A stretch of 58,347 bases of DNA from Tubiluchus corallicola (GCA_030141605.1 JAQGDQ010001161.1:1-58347); one strand, 5' to 3'. Positions 41,875 through 54,240 are shown, numbered from the stretch's first letter. The notes: generated by a model from the letters alone, not told the origin. Translations and numbers: made by a program.

Positions 41875-42600
41875 AGGTCCTGTATAAAGAAACCTTTAGG
41901 TCCTGCATAATAGAAACCCAGGTAAATTACCTCGCATTGCAAAGGACCCTATGGGTAAAGCGAATTTGATGGATTTTTACCTCAGTTTTTCGCAAACTCG
42001 GCCTTCGAACAGCTCAGTTTCCGCAGTCACATACATCTCGCTTCACCGAAGGAGTTTCCTACATACCATTTGCACTGAATGTGTGGCAATAATCCATAAA
42101 AATGTGGGTAAAAGTACAGAAAAGTACAGGTATAGATACACCCTCGGTCTGACTCAACTTCGGCTATAAGGGACATCTGATATAAGGGACGATTTTTTCC
42201 GGAGGTGTCCCTTATATCCAAGGTTGAGTGTATGTATCCATAGGACACACTGGGGTGCAAAATTGATGCAAAACTGTCTGTTATTTTGTTGACCTGTATA
42301 TTGTAAACTAAATTAAAGCTTCTATTATAAATACTGTCCTACTGAAAATTGTCTATACACTGTATTAGTGAACAATTTTAAAAAAATACTGTAATAACTT
42401 TTTAGTATAATATGCAATTTTAGATGTAGTGTTATTATATGATGTTATTTGCGATTTTAGATATAAAACAATTTTAAAAGTGAAAGTTAATTTAATATGT
42501 ATTATTTAGTTTAATATATGTGATATAGTGTAGTGTATTTTTATACCATTTAATGTGTGAGCATGTTAGTGTGATGTACATGTAATGTGTAATATAATGT
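41875..42600. repeat. Dispersed DNA-transposon-like repeat with TATAAGGGAC palindrome, copy 1
   Basis: It recurs at about 49,430-50,215. It contains CGGCTATAAGGGACATCTG...GGTGTCCCTTATATCC, a self-complementary segment like the ends of pogo/Tigger-type Tc1-mariner elements. Superfamily assignment is tentative. Confidence 0.5.
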
Positions 42601-42906
42601 ATACTCTATAAACACAGATAATAAGATCAAAAAAATTAGATTTAGATAGAATAATGACAACTAAAAAGGGAAGGAAAATAAAAGTTTTAACTTCATCCTT
42701 TCCTTTTCTTGAAAACTTTTATTATAGTTTGATGTATTTTTATACTTATGTGTGCAAATTTTGTGTAACATGAAAAGTTTTTTAACTCGTTCAAAAATAA
42801 ATAATTTTTGACATGAAATGTGACGTCATAAAAGTGTTATATGTCAGTGGTGTGTATAATACATTTTGTTGTTTCTTAAACGCATTGTCGGAATCAACCA
42901 TGGGAA

Positions 42907-43417
42907 CAATGGCGGCTCGCTAAACTTAGTGGGGGGGTGGGGCTGCTTCAGAACATTTTTATTCATTGTTCTAATACTGGGTAAAACAAAACAAACTTAT
43001 GTAAATTTATGTTGTAATTTATATTTTAAACAAACAAGCATGTGAAAGTTTATACATAAACTTGATAAAATCTTAAACAAAAAAATTTTTGCTTACGAAT
43101 AGCCTAAATTGTCGCAGTGCAAGAGTATATCAGTACACGACTTTTAAGCATGTGAAAACTGACAACAAACTGCGTGAGGGACAGTACTTTCTCTACCTGG
43201 GCTCAGACATTTGTGCATGACCGCATGCGCATGACAGCCAATCACCACATTGCTTGAGCTGTGAAGCAAACAGTACTACCCTCACATGCTCTGAATCCGT
43301 ACAAGTATAAAGAGAGAACTAAAGAAAAAGACTTATTATATTGAATATTATCGATAATATTGAGTGAAACCAGGGGGTGCTGCAGTTCCACAGTACCTAT
43401 ACACGAGCCGCCACTAG
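42907..43417. mobile_element. Possible MITE with GGCGGCTCG inverted ends
   Basis: AATGGCGGCTCG at the left and CGAGCCGCCACTAG at the right are imperfect inverted repeats of the AGTGGCGGCTCG type. A target duplication is not evident. The element interrupts the dispersed repeat that resumes at about 43,780. Confidence 0.5.
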
Positions 43418-43779
43418 GAATAAAATTAAAATCATAAGTCCTTCATGACAAAATTGTAAACAAAATAAGTAATTAAGTCTTTGGGTTTCAATTTCGATTT
43501 TCAAACAAAAAAAGGACAGAATTTTTTTATATGCACAATAATAATTTATTTTTACTATGACCAAGTTGTAATTAATTAACATAAAAATATGAATTTCCAC
43601 TTTTAAACTTCGGATTTTACAAGAACCCAGATGCAGTTGTAACGTCTGTGGTTCACTTACTTTAACGGAGAGTTTAAATCATGTTTACAAATGGAAGAGA
43701 TTATAATAAAACACCTCGTATAGAGCCACTGTTTACTACAATGCTGCTGCCATCTACAGTAGCCATTTGCAAACGTTGC

Positions 43780-44125
43780 GAAACAGCTTGGATTTGACGA
43801 ATTGAGAAAGCAGTGGCATTAGTATATAAAAAACATGTTCCGATGTTGGCAACAGAAATGGTACATCTCAAGCTATATAGATTAAAAGTGTATTACACAC
43901 TTCTTGTTTTAACTACTACTGCAATATCCAAATATGAACGTGTTAAAAACCATGAACTAAAACGTGAAGAACCTGCCAAACCAGATTCATTTATCGAGTA
44001 AAAGCTACAGACTCTTTTGTTAAGCAATGATACATCAATGTCTTTCAAATGCATCACACTGTATATACATTTTCCTTTGACTTTTCATTCTTAATAATCA
44101 TTCACAAGTATCAATTAACAAATCT
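43780..44125 (+). repeat. Second part of the dispersed repeat, copy 1, with a coding-like tail
   Basis: It matches 50,205-50,535. An open stretch (LGFDELRKAVALVYKKHVPM...EEPAKPDSFIE, stop at 44001) is kept in both copies. It is possibly the end of a transposase or associated ORF; no family recognised. Confidence 0.45.
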
Positions 44126-44132
44126 GTGCTCG

Positions 44133-44245
44133 ACTGTCAACATGTATCTGTACACGACTGTCAACACGTATCTGTACACGACTGTCAACACGTATCTGTA
44201 CACGACTGTCAACACGTATTTGTACAAGACTGTCAACACATATTT
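44133..44245 (+). repeat. 24-bp minisatellite, about 4.5 units
   Basis: The unit is CGACTGTCAACACGTATCTG plus TACA, with small changes. Confidence 0.85.
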
Positions 44246-44309
44246 CCAGGCTTTGCTTTTCGACTGTTGCAAACGACATGCGTACCGACTTGATCCGGAC
44301 ACCTAAGAT

Positions 44310-45690
44310 GCACCTTGTAATCAGGGCTGGATTATGACCCTTAGGGTCCCTAGGCTAATGAAATTATCGGCCCTCTCAGATGGAGCTGCCCTCTAGCTTG
44401 CTCGTCTTAGGTATTTTTGCTCGTGGTATATTTTTGCGACATTTACAAAGTTTGAAGTTCTTTAAATAAAACTAGAATAGCTGTCTTTTGTTTTAAAAAA
44501 ATAACTTTATGATAATGATGGATATAGTGCTTGACAATTTATAAATGTCTGGTGTCCTACTTGGGCAGTCCATGTATGATGCATCCTATTTGAGCTAGCA
44601 CATGTGCACCTATTGCTCTACTTCTGTTAGTGCCCTACTCCATGCCCAACAGTTACATAATGAAAGCACCTAAGATGATGATGATGTTCAGACGTAGAGA
44701 TTCCCCTCTGAAAGTGAACTAACAAGTGTGAACGACTTGGCAAGTTCTTCAACTGGTGTGTGCCGGTCATTGTGTTTGTACTAGAATTGTGGAGCATCGC
44801 AAAAGCCAGCCTGGCTCTCACCATACTGCATGCAGAGGTGATTGGATTGGCTTCAACTTTGCATTTAGAATTTCAATTATAGCGTTATAATTATAGTGCA
44901 AGTAATGTTCAAGATCTCAAGGTAGTGGCGGTCTTATACATTATTTTAAAGGACGGCTTAATTCTTAACACGCAACTATCATTGGTGGTACATTATCTCA
45001 CTCTCATAAGTCATTTATTTCACATGACACATTTACAATAGTTTGATGTACAATATATAGTGAAAGGGCCTACAATGAACACAATACAAATAAGTTTTTA
45101 TTGTTTCTGCACAAGAAAAGCCTCACACACTGTTCACTTATATACAAATGTAAATGTGTTGTGGGCAATCAAAAAGCAGGGCTTGTTAGATCGTCCCACA
45201 CAGTGAAAGAAAAAAAAGTAATTAAAATAATCTGAAAATTGGAAGTGATAAAGAAAACATTTAGTGCTTTAGAATGGAATGATGTAATGAATAAAGCGGT
45301 GAGAGTGCAATAGTGAGAGCACTGTATCTGTTTCTGTGTTTTAAATGTGTTTGACTATGACCCTTGATGATTGTAGTGGTCCTGGTGGGTTACGTCTCTG
45401 TGTCCCATTCTCATGCTTTTGATTTCCCGTATTGTAGTTTCCGTTTTTGCAAATTGTGCAAAATGTACGGTACGGTAGTGGTGCTGACATGCCACTGATT
45501 TTAAGTTTCATCTAAATTAAAGTATTTTGTCTTTTCTCGCCTGCTTATATGGCTTAGCACCCGACTCTCTTCAATGATTCAAGCGCTTAATAATGGTAGT
45601 TGTGGTAGCATCAGCAAGGATTCTTGTTGTAGTTGTATGGTTAGTTATAGATGTAGAATTAGAAGATTGAACAACACATGGGTCATCATA
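44310..45690. other. No supported gene
   Basis: Repeat-like DNA. CAGGGCTGGATTATGACCC at 44,322 resembles a hAT-type terminus without a partner. Nothing else could be supported. Confidence 0.35.
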
Positions 45691-46680
45691 ATGCTGATAT
45701 AATAAGAATTGGAACACGTAATGTTCAAGGCGTCAGAACAAAATTGAAAGAAACAAATCTTTTAAGAGATCTAGACAAATATGGATTGGCATTATAAGAA
45801 ACTCTTGTGAAATCAACAGAGAATTATTCTTTAGATAACAAGTATAAGTTTTTTTTTTGCATGGAGACGACACAAGCTCTCATGCTGGAGTGGGTTTTGT
45901 TCATTCGGTGGATTTTAATTGCATGTTTACTGTTATAAATTCAAGAATTATTGTTCTCAAAACTCACATAAAAAACAAGCAAATTACAATCGTAAATAGC
46001 TACGCACCCACGCTAGTGAAAAGGATCCCAAGTTAAGAGAAGCTTTTTATGATGATTTGTATAACTTTATTAGTACAGTACCTAAAAGTCATTTGCTAAT
46101 CGTTTGTGGAGATTTCAATGTCAAGATTGGATCACTGCATAATTCATTACCAGAGCATATAGGTAAATATGGAAAAGGAATTCCAAACTCAAATGGATTA
46201 TGAATAGCTGAAACTGTTGTAGCCAAAAATCTGGTCGTCACTAACAGCTGAAAATGTATTTCTGTTTAACTCTGAGCTCTGAACATTAAAGCTGAAATCG
46301 ATGCGTTTCAAAGGCGAAATTACAGAAACATGTTGGGTATTAGATAGCCAAAGAAAATTTCAAATAAGAATCTATATGCAAAAATAAAAGAAGAACCTTG
46401 GACAAGAAAAATAAAAAGACACCGTTTAAGATGGATTGGGCATATGCTTAGACTACCTGATGATGTTCCAGTGAAGATAGCTCTTCAACAAGCCATAGAA
46501 CCCGCTAAAGAACCTGCAGGAGGACAAATGTTAACATATTTAGATTTTGCACAGAAAGATTTAAACCCTTCAGCATTGATCCTTAGAAATAAATGTACTT
46601 GGGGCATTGCAGCGAGTAGGGAGTCCTGGCAGAGGGAGGTGAGCAGAATCATGTCACTGGACGTGTGATTCATTGGATGA
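45690..46680 (+). pseudogene. Decayed non-LTR retrotransposon (endonuclease plus C-terminus)
   Basis: RIGTRNVQGVRTKLKETNLL marks the start of an apurinic-like endonuclease. HLLIVCGDFNVKIG is its conserved GDFN motif. After frameshifts and stops a jump leads to the element's C-terminal region (RHRLRWIGHMLRLPDD at about 46,420). The reverse transcriptase between them is missing, so the copy is internally deleted and dead. The RWIGH motif points to an RTE/I-like lineage. Confidence 0.75.
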
Positions 46681-46689
46681 TGATGATGA

Positions 46690-48010
46690 TGTAAAATGTG
46701 AGAGTTGTATTTTATTCTTATATCGCCTACTGCTGGGATGTTTCATTATGTAAACTTTGATTAATCGTTTACCTGTTGTGTTCTTTTTTAGTTCTCAAGT
46801 GTTAGGTAAAAGTTTTGTACATTTCTCTGCATTTTTTCTGGTACAACCTTGTTTATTTTGATAAGTTCACTTCTAGTGTTTTGTTAAACTATAGTTTCAG
46901 TTTGTGCCTTTCTATTATTAATGTATTTTCATTCTTCTTTTTGGCTTGATTTATAGTTTAATAATGGTTTCACTAGTCGCTAAATAAACAAGTTGAAACA
47001 TACTCATCTTTAGCATGTTCAGTTTAGATAATTTTGCTATCCCGTTTACTAAATTGCATAATCTCTGTTTGACTGGTCATCAGACTTAGGATTTTGGGGC
47101 CCTATTATAAATTAGGGCTTAAGTCTATAGCCTAATTAGCCCAATGGTTAATTTGTCGCTGCCTCCATGATGCTTATTAGCGCAATTTGCTTGAGGATCA
47201 GTAGAGACAAAGTTTCTAGATTTAGTTCTTAAAGTTGAAACCTGTTGCATAGTTACACAGTAAAATCTGCATCACTCAAATTTAAACGGACATAAAAAAC
47301 CTTTTGAGTTTGGCGATGTCGACCATTTTTCAGCATAGAAACTCTAAACCTCTCCTCCAGATGGCGAGCTAAATAGAAGACAGAAAGTCGACCCTTCTGA
47401 ACATAAAGGACGAGATTTCATGACAATTACATAAAAAATAACAAATTATGTAGTGAAACATGATTTTTTATGTTGCAAGAGGACACATACACAACACGCA
47501 AAGATCTATCCCGGAGAAAATAATTGGCAGGGGGCGGGGGCACGACTTCTAAGGCATCAGAATTTTCCAGGAAGACGATTCTGTTTTTGAGATGTACAAA
47601 ACTTTTTCATTTTTCTAGAGTATAAATTGCGTTTTTTAGTTAGGAGAAGTAAGTTTACCTGTTTTTTAAATAAATGACCATAATTTTTTATTTGATTTAG
47701 TTGATGTTTTTTGCAGGAAAAACGAAGGATTTCATCCTTTCTGCTGAAATTCTTTGAGTTGGGTGAAAATTTGAGTTATTTGATCATGCGTTATGCGGAG
47801 TTTACTGTAATAATAACTTGCTCAATATGGATGCTGCAGTATTTACTGTAAATTTTATTTTTGGTTTCTTTTCAATATAGTTGTCGCCTCCTGCACGTAA
47901 ACTGAAGTCTCGCAACTGTGATCTACAATCTTAGGAAACCGAGTGTCGGCAGTTGTGGATAAACGTACTTAAAGCTTGCAGCTGTGGTCAGTACAAGAAA
48001 TATCTTTGCT
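46690..48010. other. No supported gene; AT-rich
   Basis: An isolated repeat-like GC patch at 47,095-47,160. There is otherwise no exon with convincing sites before the zinc-finger ORF. Confidence 0.35.
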
Positions 48011-48018
48011 ATTGAAGC

Positions 48019-48810
48019 ATGCTTTGTAAGAAATCTGAACATTACACAGGCATGAAACCCCACAAATGTGACTTGTGTGGCAAATCATTTTCTCAGCGAG
48101 GTAGTCTTCGCAGGCACATGAACACTCACACTGGATTGAAACCCCACAAATGTGACTTATGTGGCAAATCATTTTCTGAGCGAGGCCATCTTCTCAGTCA
48201 TATGAACACTCATACTGGAATGAAACCCCACAAATGTGATTTATGTGACAAATCATTTTCTGAGCGAGGTAGTCTTCTCAGGCACATGAACACACATACT
48301 GGAATGAAACCCCACAAATGTGACTTATGTGACAAATCATTTTCTGAGCGAGGTAATCTTCTCACGCACATGAATACTCATACTGGATTGAAACCCCACA
48401 AATGTGACTTATGTGGCAAATCATTTTCTACGCAAGGTAATCTTCTCAAGCACATGAATACTCATACTGGATTGAAACCCCACGAATGTGATTTATGTGA
48501 CAAATCATTTTCTGAGCGAGGTAATCTTCTCAAGCACATGAACACTCATACTGGAATGAAACCCCACAAATGTGACTTATGTGACAAATCATTTTCTGAG
48601 CGAGGTAGTCTTCTCAAGCACATGAACATTCATACTGGAATGAAACCACACAAATGTGACTTATGTGACAAATCATTTTCTGAGCGAGGTAATCTTCTCA
48701 AGCACATGAACACTCATACTGGATTGAAACCCCACAAATGTGACTTATGTGACAAATCATTTTCTGAGCGAGGTAGTCTTCTCAGGCACATGAACACTCA
48801 TACGGCATAG
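48019..48810 (+). CDS. Nine-finger C2H2 zinc-finger protein or exon
   Basis: 263 residues of nine back-to-back fingers of the form KCDLC(G/D)KSFSERG(S/N)LL(K/R)HMNTH. The linkers are TG(M/L)KPH in place of the usual TGEKPY. It should bind DNA in the nucleus. In eight of nine fingers position 2 follows Arg/Gln-Gly, and Glu sits at -1 in seven. Helix contacts are thus nearly uniform, suggesting recent 84-bp duplication or gene conversion. An in-frame TGA lies directly before the ATG and a TAG ends it after finger 9. It reads as a single-exon gene, but could be the last exon of a larger one using an AG near 48,017. No KRAB, BTB or other effector domain is present. Confidence 0.85.
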   Translation: MLCKKSEHYTGMKPHKCDLCGKSFSQRGSLRRHMNTHTGLKPHKCDLCGKSFSERGHLLSHMNTHTGMKPHKCDLCDKSFSERGSLLRHMNTHTGMKPHKCDLCDKSFSERGNLLTHMNTHTGLKPHKCDLCGKSFSTQGNLLKHMNTHTGLKPHECDLCDKSFSERGNLLKHMNTHTGMKPHKCDLCDKSFSERGSLLKHMNIHTGMKPHKCDLCDKSFSERGNLLKHMNTHTGLKPHKCDLCDKSFSERGSLLRHMNTHTA

Positions 48811-48811
48811 A

Positions 48812-49000
48812 CAATGAGTCAACATACACATTACAATGAGTCATAGGCAATACAATGAGTCAACAAAGACATTACAAAGAGTCAACATAGACATTACAGT
48901 GAGTCAACATAGGCATTACAATGAGTCAACATAGACATTACAGTGAGTCAACATAGACATTACAATGAGTCAACATAGGCATTACAACGAGTCAACATGT
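48812..49000 (+). repeat. ACAATGAGTCAACATAGACATT minisatellite
   Basis: About eight units of 20-24 bases, starting right after the zinc-finger stop codon and forming its likely 3' UTR. Confidence 0.85.
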
Positions 49001-49429
49001 TACAGATGCCATTGTGTAATCATGATAGTCGTCTGTTGTAAAAAAGACAGACTGTGACTTTAATGTTCTGTTTGAATACTTGCGGCATCAACCATTAAAA
49101 CACACTAGCTGTTGGTCAGTCAGTTAGTCATGGATTACTTAAATCTACAAAAGCAAATAAATAAAAGGCGATACAAAGAAAAAATAAATGATTACCAATT
49201 AGCGAACTAACTGCTTAATGGAGTGACTTACGGCAGATTGCTTGATTAACCAACTGGCTGGCTCGCCGACTTATCCACTGACTGACGAACAAATGAACAA
49301 CCAACCAATGTTGCAATTTAGGTTCAATTTATGAAGTTAGAGTTTGAAAAATAGGAGTATTTATTTTGACTAGAAAAATATTCATTTGCTAAAGCAGTAG
49401 TCTTTGTCAAATAGGTATAAGGTACACAG

Positions 49430-50215
49430 GTCCCGATTTTTCATAACGTATTTCTTATGTAAAAATCTTTGTATATAAGGTACTCGCATATAAGGGACTT
49501 TCGGTTATAAGGAACGATATCGTCAGGTCCCGCATATCAGAAACCCAGGTAAATTACCTCGCATATAAGGGACCCTATGGTTAAAGCAAAATTGATCGAT
49601 TTTTAACCTCAATTTTTCACAAACTCTGCCTTTGAACAACTCGGTTTCCGTGGTCACATACATCTCGCATCACTGAAGGAGTTTCCTACATACCGTTTGC
49701 ACTGAATGTGTAGCAATAATCCGTAAAAACGTGGGTAAAAGTGCAGGTCTAGATACACCCTCGGTCTGACTCAACTTCGGCTATAAGGGACATCTGATAT
49801 AAGGGACGATTTTTTCCGGAGGTGTCCCTTATATCCAAGGTTGAGTGTATGTATGCATAGGACACACTTGGGTGCAAAATTGATGCAAAACTGTCTGTTA
49901 TTTTGTTGACCTGTATATTCTAAACTAAATTAAAGCTTCCATTATAAATACTGTCCTACAGAAAATTGTCTATACACTGTATTAGTGAACGATTTCAAAA
50001 AGTATTATAATAACTTTTTAGCATAATATGTAATTTTAGATGAAGTGTTATTATATGATGTAATTTGTGGGTTTCGATATAAAACAATTTTAAAAGTAAA
50101 ATATATTTTACTATGTATCATTTAGTTTAATATATGTGATATAGTGTAGTGTATTTATACCATTAAATGTGTGCGGGTGTGTGTGTGCATGTTAGTGTGA
50201 TGTATTGGATTTGAC
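49430..50215. repeat. Dispersed DNA-transposon-like repeat, copy 2
   Basis: It matches 41,875-42,600 and keeps additional TATAAGG-type motifs at its left (GCATATAAGGGACTTTCGGT). It lacks the ~1.2 kb present between the two halves of copy 1. Confidence 0.55.
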
Positions 50216-50535
50216 GACTTGAGAAAGCACTGGGATTAGTATATAAAAAACATGTTCTGACGTTGACAACAGAGATGGTACATCTCAAGCTATATAGATT
50301 AAAAGTGTATTACACACTTCTTGTTTTAACTACTACTACAATATCCAAAAATGAACGTGTTAAAAACCAGGAACTAAAACTTGAAGAACCTGCCAAACCA
50401 GATTCATTTATCGAGTAAAAGCTACAGACTCTCTTGTTAAGCAATGAGCCATCAATGTTTTTCAAACGCATCAGACGGTATATACATTTTCCTTTGACTT
50501 TTCATAGTTAATAATCATTTACAAGTATCAATTAA
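50205..50535 (+). repeat. Second part of the dispersed repeat, copy 2
   Basis: It matches 43,780-44,125, including the open stretch ending EEPAKPDSFIE and stop. Confidence 0.5.
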
Positions 50536-50537
50536 CA

Positions 50538-50945
50538 AGGTAAAACTGATGTACTTGGATTAAAGAACAGAAATTATCAAGAATAAATAAATTATTGCAA
50601 AGTGCAAATAAATAAATAAACTAAACTAAACTATCCTTAATTTATTAACTTGAATCAGGTAACCCTGATGTACTTGGATTAGAGAACAGAAATTATCAAG
50701 AATAAATAAATTATTGCAAAGAGCAAATAAATAAACTAAAGCTAAACTAAACTATCCTTAATTTATTAACTTGAATCAGGTAACACTGATGTACTTGGAT
50801 TAGAGAACAGAAATTATCAAGAATAAATAAATTATTGCAAAGAGCAAATAAATAAATAAACTAAAACTAAACTATCCTTAATTTATTAACTGGAATCAGG
50901 TAACACTGATGTACTTGGATTAGAGAACAGAAATTGTCAAGAACT
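50538..50945 (-). repeat. Four ~120-bp tandem repeats in the lectin 3' flank
   Basis: Units start GGTAA(A/C)(A/C)CTGATGTACTTGG at about 50,539, 50,659, 50,778 and 50,898. On the minus strand each complete unit carries GTTAATAAATTAAGG, so the lectin transcript meets repeated AATAAA signals. Confidence 0.8.
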
Positions 50946-50964
50946 CAAGGAAGAAAAACATAAA

Positions 50965-52697
50965 TTAATTAGCATCGGATTCACAGATGTAAGAGCTCTG
51001 TGTTTCACATTTTCTGTCATTCATTAAATAAGCGCGAGTTCGTTTAACTTCCAAACACCGCTCAATTCCTCCATGATTAAGTGGTTCTGGACCCTCGACA
51101 TCGTCCCACGCAGTAAATAGGCAAGGTTGACCATTGGAAATCCATCTAAAATCATGTTCACGATGTTGGTCTGTTCCACCGATCCAGGTATAGCTAAAAT
51201 CTATATAAAAAGACATTTAATTCAATTAATTTAAACATAATTTATTACATACGCATTTACACCAAAATGTTCCCACACAAGAATATAGTTTGTGAAGTGG
51301 ATTAGGGTTAGGATTAGGAGTAGAATTAGGGTTGGGTTAAGGATAGTGATGGGTTAGTGTTAGCGTAGGGATAATGTTAAAGATAATATAACGAATGTTC
51401 CAAATGTAGAATAATTTGGTTTAGTAAGCAGTTTCAAAATAGTGTCCATTTTGAAGCAAAAATAGCGTTGCAATAATAAAGTGTCAAAACTATCCTTGCA
51501 GAGAATTGATTTCAATGAAATGCATTACAAGCAGTGCCTATTTCAGCCTAAGCGAGGCCCGGGGAAGTGGGGCGTGTGAGGCCTTATCGGATACGCTACA
51601 ATGGTTGGCGCCCATTTTTGAACTGCTAGAACGCCGGAGAAGCATTTTCGAAGAGAAAATATGGAGTTAAAGGAAAGAACAATTGAAAGAAAAACTGCTT
51701 TATTCTCTAGACCAGCCCTTAATACTTGTCAATACTGGCAAGAGAGAGAGAGAGGGGGGGAGAGAGAGAGGGAGAGGGAGACAGAGAGAGACAGAGAGAG
51801 AGAGAGACAGAGAGAGAAAGAGAGACAGACAGACAGACAGAGAGAGAGGGGGGAGGGAGAGAGGAGGCAGTATGTTCGTATAAAGCAAAAAAATATTACC
51901 TTGGCGCGAGGCCCCGGGGAAGTATCCCCACTTCCCCTTGAAATAGGCCCTGATTTGAAGTTGAAACAAACTTTGTAAATCAAGATCTGCTGGTTTATAC
52001 TTGTTTATAAGTCTATATTACAGGTTATGTTACAACATAGTAAGAAAAACTATAGGCGACTTTAAATACTTGCCATTTGCACTCAGGTAATTCGTTATGA
52101 AGTGATACTCTGCGGCCGTTTCTATAGCAACCAATTCACTACCTTCGATTCTGCAAGTCATCATAGCTTTCCACCAGGTAACAGGATCTTTGCGAAAAAC
52201 GTAACATTTTCCATTGTAATATTCTCCACCATTTTGACAACAAGTGGTCTAAACCAAACGCGAAAAGTTTATTGTATTCAGTTATTAAAATGGCAGCATA
52301 GATGGCAGCACCTAGCTTCATTGTACAATACCAACTTCCACAATGTCAGTTTAGAAGCTTTATAATATCAGTGTATGTGTGGCAGAAGAAGCAAGTTTGC
52401 CATCAGGTGTTCTTCAAAAAAAATCTTATTTGTTTACAAAAAATGCATTTTGTATAAAGCATCTAAGTAAATCATATTTAAAACAAAATTAATAATGATT
52501 TATTTAAAAATTCCACTGTTTTTTAATGCAATCTGTAATAAACTGTTATTTTTTAATCTATTGGCTTTCTTAAACTTTAAACTGATAATTATAATCGTTA
52601 CCTTGTTAGTGTCATTGGACCCACTTTCAGTGCCTGCGCTTGAACCATACACGGTGAGTAACAATAATAGTGAGTCAATCAGTAAGTCAGTCTTCAT
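50965..52697 (-). CDS. Secreted C-type lectin, complete (three exons)
   Basis: Exons 52602-52697 (signal peptide LLIDSLLLLLTVYGSSAG), 52074-52248 and 50965-51200 give 168 residues. The middle exon begins the lectin fold (CCQNGGEYYNGKCYVF, WWKAMMTC...ELVAIET). The last completes it (YTWIGGTDQ, RWISNGQPCLFTAWDD, ERCLEV, LMNDRKCETQSSYICE). Both disulfide pairs are present. The usual EPN sugar/calcium motif is EPLN, and WND is MND, so calcium-dependent sugar specificity is uncertain. The first intron is GT-AG; the second begins GCAAGT, a GC-AG intron, the only choice that keeps phase. It should be a secreted recognition protein, perhaps immune. A MITE sits in the second intron. Confidence 0.92.
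51301..51350 (+). repeat. Degenerate TTAGGG-like tract
   Basis: GATTAGGGTTAGGATTAGGA and similar, inside the second intron of the lectin. Confidence 0.55.
51532..51952. mobile_element. CAGGGCCTATTTCA MITE, copy 2
   Basis: The same ends as 41,081-41,695 (left end mutated to CAGTGCCTATTTCA), with a shorter, mixed GA/GACA tract. Flanks ATTACAAG and ATTTGAAG agree at 6 of 8 positions, a possible decayed 8-bp target duplication as in hAT elements. Confidence 0.7.
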
Positions 52698-52764
52698 CGT
52701 AGAGGAATGAGGCTAGTTAATATCTCTTTATTTACGTAGCAGTAACGGTGGAAGGGATACTACA

Positions 52765-53040
52765 ATAGCAAATACGACAACATGCACACTAATTCAGAAT
52801 TCATATATTCACGGCCATATTAATTAAATCATAATTTTTCATTTTTTTGTGCATAGTTGTAAATATGTTTGATTTTATTCGTCGTTACTTTCCATTACTG
52901 CACAGTAGTTTAGATTGCACTGACGCATTTGCCTTTAGCAGTGTAAGTTTTTATTAACTAACACTGATTGATCATCTCTCTAAAGTTTTTATCAGTGATT
53001 ATCAATGTATTTTAATGACAAATCTATATATTATCAATAT
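52765..53040 (+). mobile_element. Non-LTR retrotransposon 3' UTR, truncated copy of fragment C
   Basis: It matches the end of 40,440-41,010 from GACAACATRCACACTAATTC onward, including GCACTGACGCATTTGCCTTT. One ~25-base segment is absent from the other copy. Confidence 0.7.
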
Positions 53041-53459
53041 ATATATACTTATTTTACATACTCATCATATACAATTATGTTGGGACATGTACCAGTTGAA
53101 GACGGCATTCATTCTGTCATAACATTAAGGGCATGTAGGGTCAAATGGCACAGGCAAAAATGACACATAACGTTCCGGACAGCAATAAACAGTTTCTAGA
53201 AGGGGTTTTCTTGAAATGGAACTTGGATCTAACTTAGTGGAGGTAATAAAAAAAGATGTATCATATCGTGTAATCAAGTCCTCCTCTTTCAAAGAGCTAA
53301 CACTTTCTCTCTGAGACCCTCACGACAGAAAGCGAAAATGACTAAAACAATTATCCACTATAATCTAATCATATGCTAACCATAATCGTAAACTCACGTT
53401 TTTTGAATGCCGCATTTTTTCCTACTAATATTTGTCCTATTTTTGCCGTTTTTTTTATA

Positions 53460-54240
53460 ATAATGCCCATGCATTTTTTCCATTTTTTCTTATGCCATTT
53501 TTACCTGTGCCATTTTACCTACTTTTCCATTTGTACAATCTTTTTCTGTGCCATTTTTACCGACTTTTCCATTTATGGCATTTATCTTGTGCCATTTTTA
53601 CCCACTTTTCCATTTGTGCCATTTTTTCCTATGCCATTTTCACCATGTCATTTTTACCTATACCACTGTGCCATTTTACCATACCATTTTTACCTATACC
53701 ACTTTGCCATTTTTGCTTATACCACTGTGCCACTTTTACCCATTCCACTGTGCCATCTTACCATGCCATTTTTACATATACCACTGTGCCATTTTCACCA
53801 TGTCATTTTCACCTACACGTCTGTGCCATTTTACCATGCCATTTTCACCCATACCACTGTGCCATTTTCACCATGTCATTTTCACCTACACGTCTGTGCC
53901 ATTTTTACCATGCCATTTTTACCTATACCACTGTGCCATTTTTACCATCATTTTCACCTATACCACTGTGCCATTTTTACCATGCCATTTTACCTATACC
54001 ACTGTGCCATTTTACCATGCCATTTTTACCTATACCACTGTGCCATTTTTGCCTATACCACCATGCCATTTTTACTTATACCACTGTGCCATTTTTACCT
54101 ATACCACTGTGCCATTTTTACCAAGGAATTTTACCTATACTACTGTGCCATTTTTACCAAGCCATTTTTACCTATTCCCCTGTGCCATTTTACCATGCCA
54201 TTTTTACCTATATCACTATGCCATTTGTTCATGTGCCACT
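53460..54240 (+). repeat. TGCCATTTTTACC minisatellite array 1
   Basis: Irregular 16-30-base units of (TATACCACTG)TGCCATTTTTACC(ATGCC...). All reading frames here are repeat artefacts. Confidence 0.9.

Noticed and set aside
44627-44824. Missing N-terminal exon of the astacin
   Set aside because: The open minus-strand stretch lacks any astacin propeptide or mature N-terminal motif and suitable splice sites.
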